Shown piece after piece: positions 59,353 to 64,000 of a stretch of DNA of 64,000 nt (position 1 is its first letter; each line of letters starts with the position of its first letter). The DNA is from Silene conica (lineage: Eukaryota; Streptophyta; Magnoliopsida; Caryophyllales; Caryophyllaceae). The notes below the pieces were generated by a model. The model saw only the letters and a program-made list of their open reading frames with translations, ran no database searches and was not told where the DNA came from. A program made the translations under genes and the position numbers. The DNA is taken from contig CM055313.2 in NCBI GenBank assembly GCA_029255685.2, positions 73,386,641 to 73,450,640 on the forward strand. Direction: 5' to 3'.

Positions 59353-62300
59353 TTAGTAATTTTAGTTTAATTAGTGTTTATGTTGTTAGTCTAATTAGTT
59401 TATTATGAATTTTTTTTAAAGTGTATGTTCTTATTTAAATGTAATTTGTAGCTTGGGAAAAATGTTGTGTTGGAAACACATGAACATGTTGGTATGCAAG
59501 AAACTATTCTGACTTTATAGCTTAATTATTAGTAGAATATTAGCAAATATATATGATTTGGAATGGATTTCTTTTATGATATGTTTAATGATTACAAAGG
59601 GGATGTGATCATTGAGTCTATGATATAGTTTGATTTTTAGACCTATACTCTACCTACCTTGTGCATATGATCTTGATGATCATACTAGAAGTATATATAT
59701 ATATATGGCTATGATTAGGGAAGGATTGTGGATTATTACAAATAATATGTGTGTATAGTTTAAGTCATCATTGTAAATATTTTATGATATTTGTATTATT
59801 CGAAAATAAGTTTTTAGGTTGAAAATATAGGACAAAAGATGCGATAGATTTTGCTTATAATAGGAAATATAGTATGTTCAATTACCATATATGATTAAGG
59901 AATATTAAACATATTATACTTCCTATCAACTTACATATGTAGTACAAAGATATTCTTGTTCAATTGTAAGTTATACTAATGACTGATGGTCATGGTATCG
60001 TAATGTTAGGTATGAGCGTTATGAATACCGTCCAAAAAATGGACAAATTCACAAATTATACTTTTTGTATGTTTTATATTAATAAAAAAAAGATTTAAAT
60101 TAGTAGGTATAGAAGTTAATAATTGTAGATAGGTAGTGAGAAAATGAGATTTAAAAGTGTATTGAGTTGATTATGATTAGTAGGTAATTTAAGGAAAGAA
60201 AAAAGAAAGGAAAGAATTGGAAGGGAGGGGGGCAAGAAATTAAAGGAGTGGTTTCTCCAACACATGATGTTGACCAGAGATAAGCTCCAAAATGTAGAAA
60301 CATTTGTAGTCTTGACTGAGCAACAGTAGTAATCTACTTGCCAATTTTTTGATATAAATTGGTACTTACAATAGTGAGCAGTACATGACTTGAAATGCCA
60401 AATGCCCATGTCTTCTTGTCTTTTACTTACTCTTATTCTCTTGCTACTTCTTTTCTTCCAACTATTTTGTTTTCCAACACCAAATCTAAATGTTGAAATC
60501 AGTGGTGTTTAAGTTTATTGCTCTCACTAACACAAACCATCATCATATACATGCAATTTTACCTATTATTGGGGCGGATCGGGAGAAAGATTAGTCGCAT
60601 TTGCCACATCAAACATACACAAATTCGTTATAAAAATTAGCATTGCGTCAAGAATCTTCAAGAGTAAACTTAATAATAGTGTTAGCGACAGTATCTATCC
60701 ACCCATTAATAGTTCCATGCACTCGTAAATGGCATTAGCAAAGCGTCAATAAAAATGTTCTTACTCTTAATAGTTTTTAGAACATTAAAATAGTCTGGAC
60801 GGATGATTTTTTGGATTTTATCGAACTATATTACAAACACTAAACCAAAGCGAATTAGGAGTCAAGAGACACTCGCCCACCCATGAATCCACGCATAGTC
60901 ATAGTATCTAAGCACAAACTCAAGCCAGGTAATAAGGGTTAGGGCCTTAGGGGGGATGAGCGTTCATCAATGTAGATCTTAAACCACGTTAATGAAGGAG
61001 GGCACACATAAGTGGGTAGAGGGGACTCTCTACGAGTCGGAATGCACAATGGGCAACCGGCCAATTCAAGAGCTAGCTACCCTGAAATCGAACATTATTC
61101 ATCCAACGAGTATGAATATACAGTGGTAGTGGTGATGGTGGTGGTGGTGGTGGACAGTAGTGACTTTGAAGGTAGCATCATTCCTACATCATCAAAGCTT
61201 TCGAAAAGAAAGGAGATAGTACTACTCCAATTAAAATTAGAAAGGGTATTAGCGTGTAACCAAGGCTGAAGAACAAGGGAGAAAAAAATTAAAAGTGATA
61301 GTGAAATTTGCCGAAAGCATTTTGGCATGCTCACTATCTCAAAGAATGTAGAGGGAAAAAAAGGCTATAAGGTAGTAGTATACATACGTGCAACAAGTTA
61401 CTCAAAAGGTGCAACTCAATTATAAAACACAAGGACGCAAATAAAACAAACCAAACTCAACAATGTGAGAAAGACAGTTGGTAACTTGCATTGTCGTCAT
61501 ATTGCATTGGTCACAATTTTCTTTCGCAGTCGTAAAGAAAGATTTTTACCATAATATTTACCCGATTCGTCGTGTCGGACTTATTTATTACATTAGATAA
61601 AAAAAATTAAACTAAGAATAGGGCTGACACAGATGACAGGTCTATGGGGGACGACCTAAGACTTCCAGCTGAGCGAAAACTTCTTTTCTGTTCTATATCA
61701 GTTAAGCTTCCGGGGAGTACTTGCAACAAGACACATTTACACCACGAGGACGTACAAATTTATGGGAGAGATATCTACTTGTAAAGAGAAAGTAAATAAA
61801 TTGTGTCTCGGCAATTCATCCCCTTGTCATGATTTTTCTTGTAGATAGAAAATCTCTTCTTCTCCCTCACATGTCTAAGAGAGGAGGACCTGCAAGGTAT
61901 ACATGTAATAGGGAACGCGTGGCAGTTTACCGATCAAAGAAGTCTTGCTCTTCCTATAACCGACTGAAAAATAGAACAGTTGATTAGCAGTTAGATCAGA
62001 AGAGGCTCGAGGGTGAATAGAGATGAAAGTTTTATCGTTCTTCAATAAAAAAGACCCAACAACAAAGTGCTCTTATGGGAAACTTGGGTAGCATTAGGAG
62101 TGAAATTGTCACAAAAGAATGACGATCTCTAGCGTATGTCGCTAATGGAAGACTTTGGACCACCACCACTAGCAATATTGATGGCATCAGAAGGAGAAGA
62201 CATATCATCATTTTCCACCCCCTTTTACGGTTCCGAGTTTTAGAAAGTCTCATTTTCTTTTACTTTTCCTTCTTCTTACAAACATCTCTTGTAATTCCTT

Positions 62301-63679
62301 CCTCCTCCTTAGAACACTGAATATGACATATCCGAATTGTCATAGTCGACAAATCCTTTTTGTAGTAATACATCACTTTTTTTACCTTGAATGAGCTTTT
62401 GATAATCTTGTCCCGAGATCCTTAGTCGGGAACGTCCTCCCTTTTTTTGAGAAATCATCATGAAAAGACTTGATATATAGGAAAATTCTTCTCCAAACCA
62501 GTCGTTTAATTAATCTTACAAGTACTCACATGTTTTTTTAGCACTCACTTCTTAATGGACTTCCGTCACCTCCGTGATCACACTCTCACAATCCTTTATA
62601 TTATTTTCATAAGCATGCACGGTATCCGAAGTATGCACCTGCTTCCTACTGTTCATTTTCATTCCATCAGCTGAACCGGCCTCCAAAACCTTATGAGGAG
62701 GTGACCGTAAACCTGGAAAAAGTTAAATTTTTCACTTTTTAGCAGGATATCCACTTATCCTAATAATCCTATTAACGCAAGTCTGGCTTTTTCACTGCTC
62801 GTATTTTTCAGCAATTAGTGAACTATACAACCAGTTATGTTGTATTGATTGGTAATACAAATCTAGAACTTTATGCAAAGGTTTGACTTTATATGACTTT
62901 TTATGATGGTTTATGGAAAAGAATTTAAAGACTTGTAAAAAAGTTAATTCAAAATAATATATTGAAACTCAAAAATAATACATATATATATTCAATAAGA
63001 ACTTAATTTTAACATCTACAAAATTTATAAATTTAATTAGATTTATATTAAATGTACTGTATATCTGAAAATATTGTTGTGTATATTGATCGACAATTCT
63101 ACACTCCTAAAATTCATAACGTTCCTGTAGAAATATCATCATAACTTCTGAAGCACTATCTTTATAATCAAACTTTGAAGGAGCCAAACCTCATTTGCAT
63201 TTTCTATATAATTAGTCCTGGAATTCAATGTTTTTTGTTCTTTTGACAGCTATCGCAATGTTATGATCGACCTAGACATATAATATTCAATACTCCGTAT
63301 AGCTCTAAATTCTTTGGATTTAATGTAAAAGTGTAAATAGGTGGAGTGCAAGATGTAAAAGTGAAAAAACTGTTAGTTTATTTAATGTTACCTCTACTCT
63401 TTGTGCTCTTAGTACTGATCTGATTTTAGTAAATTTTCTCATTGTCATCAACAATAAAGCTCCTTTCATATCTGAGTTATTAAACTTAAAAACATATTTT
63501 TTCTGTTTGAATCATTTATTTATGTCATATATTCTATATATGTTAAAGATATTTTATCTATATAATTGCAAGATACTCTCACGTTCTCATTAACCCAAAT
63601 TCTTTTTTTTTTAATTCATCATGGTGGGACCCGTAAAGTTGTGTAATTAGATTTTACCCATTTTGAAATCAAAATTTTT
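59353..63679. other. Region downstream of PTL, no gene recognised
   Basis: The first few hundred bases are the probable 3' UTR and downstream flank. The rest is AT-rich. Short open frames at 60116-60409, 61012-61269 and 62032-62253 show no family I know. The minus strand around 62250-61900 reads in places like a decayed protein (SSPSDAINIASGGGPKSS) but with stops. A GGT run at 61121-61152 is low-complexity. Confidence 0.5.
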
Positions 63680-64000
63680 AAAATTACTTCCTTTTAAAAA
63701 AAATTCTCAAAATTACTCGCTTAAGTTGCATTTTTTACTAAAATTGCTCAAAACTATACTTTTAGTGACTTATTTCGTCTATTTTAAACATATTTCGTTT
63801 GTGGTTAGACAAATCTATACTTTGGAAGCTATAAATATGTAGAAAAATGTAAGGGGTTCAAAAACAGAGGAAATAAATCAACTCAAATCGGTTTTTTGAA
63901 GCAATTTTAGGAAAAAAAATGCAATTTAAGGGAATAATTTTAGCAAAAAATGCAACTTAAGAGAGTAATTTTAGGAAACAATTTCAAAGAGAGTAATTTT
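63680..64000. repeat. Inverted-repeat element (MITE-like) at window edge
   Basis: Left arm with AAAATTACTCGCTTAAGTTGC (about 63713) and right arm with its near complement GCAACTTAAGAGAGTAATTTT (63952-63972). Both outer ends carry further AAAATTACT-type repeats. The arms of roughly 75-110 bases surround an unrelated core. The right end may lie outside the window, so no target duplication can be read. Long AT-rich arms suggest a Mutator-type or foldback MITE, unproven. Confidence 0.65.

Noticed and set aside
61012..61269. Val-rich open frame downstream of PTL
   Set aside because: Its core is a GGT/GTG run; flanks match no family I know, and there is no supporting gene structure.

Overview
The window is nuclear DNA of a eudicot plant. 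It holds one intact host gene, a PETAL LOSS-type trihelix transcription factor with a GT-AG intron at the position known for that family, set beside a very dense block of plant transposable elements. Nothing in the sequence fixes the species. A Caryophyllales or Caryophyllaceae source is only a weak guess from the style of the repeats.

Layout. Positions 1 to about 53,400 are a nest of mobile elements inserted in one another. The base layer is a decayed Ty3/gypsy element on the minus strand, now in three pieces (19868-20887, 27767-28064, 52991-53400). Its left part is cut by the 5' LTR of a Ty1/copia element, also on minus, whose broken gag-pol runs off the left edge (1-832; LTR pieces 887-1292 and 18857-19867). 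That copia LTR was split by Element 1 (1293-18856), a non-coding LTR retrotransposon on plus. Element 1 in turn contains Element 2 (4117-12418) and a short LINE-like insert (13345-13867). The gypsy body also carries a probable solo LTR, S1 (20888-27766), holding a CACTA transposon (22747-26643), and Element 3 (28065-52990). One LTR of Element 3 holds solo LTR S2 (28765-35349), which holds a second CACTA (29263-33066). Its other LTR holds a 9.3 kb CACTA (40959-50284). Several junctions are confirmed by target-site duplications, and removing an insert usually rejoins sequence seen uninterrupted in a sister copy.

Cargo. The small CACTA elements are gene-capturing (Pack-CACTA) types. One carries exons of polyamine oxidase and class III peroxidase. 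The other carries exons 1-2 of the splicing factor BUD31 upstream of Ulp1-protease-like exons. The 9.3 kb CACTA encodes a TNP2-type transposase broken by stops and a frameshift, and a second gene with a transposase_24-type domain and a Ulp1 cysteine protease. Elements 1-3 have 2.4-3.1 kb LTRs, an initiator-tRNA-Met primer site and a polypurine tract but no gag or pol, so they would need proteins from another element.

Right side. From 53,400 to 56,600 the sequence is intergenic, with three MITE-like inverted-repeat elements. The PTL gene occupies 56632-59352. The remaining 59,353-64,000 is AT-rich, without a recognisable gene, and ends in part of another inverted-repeat element.
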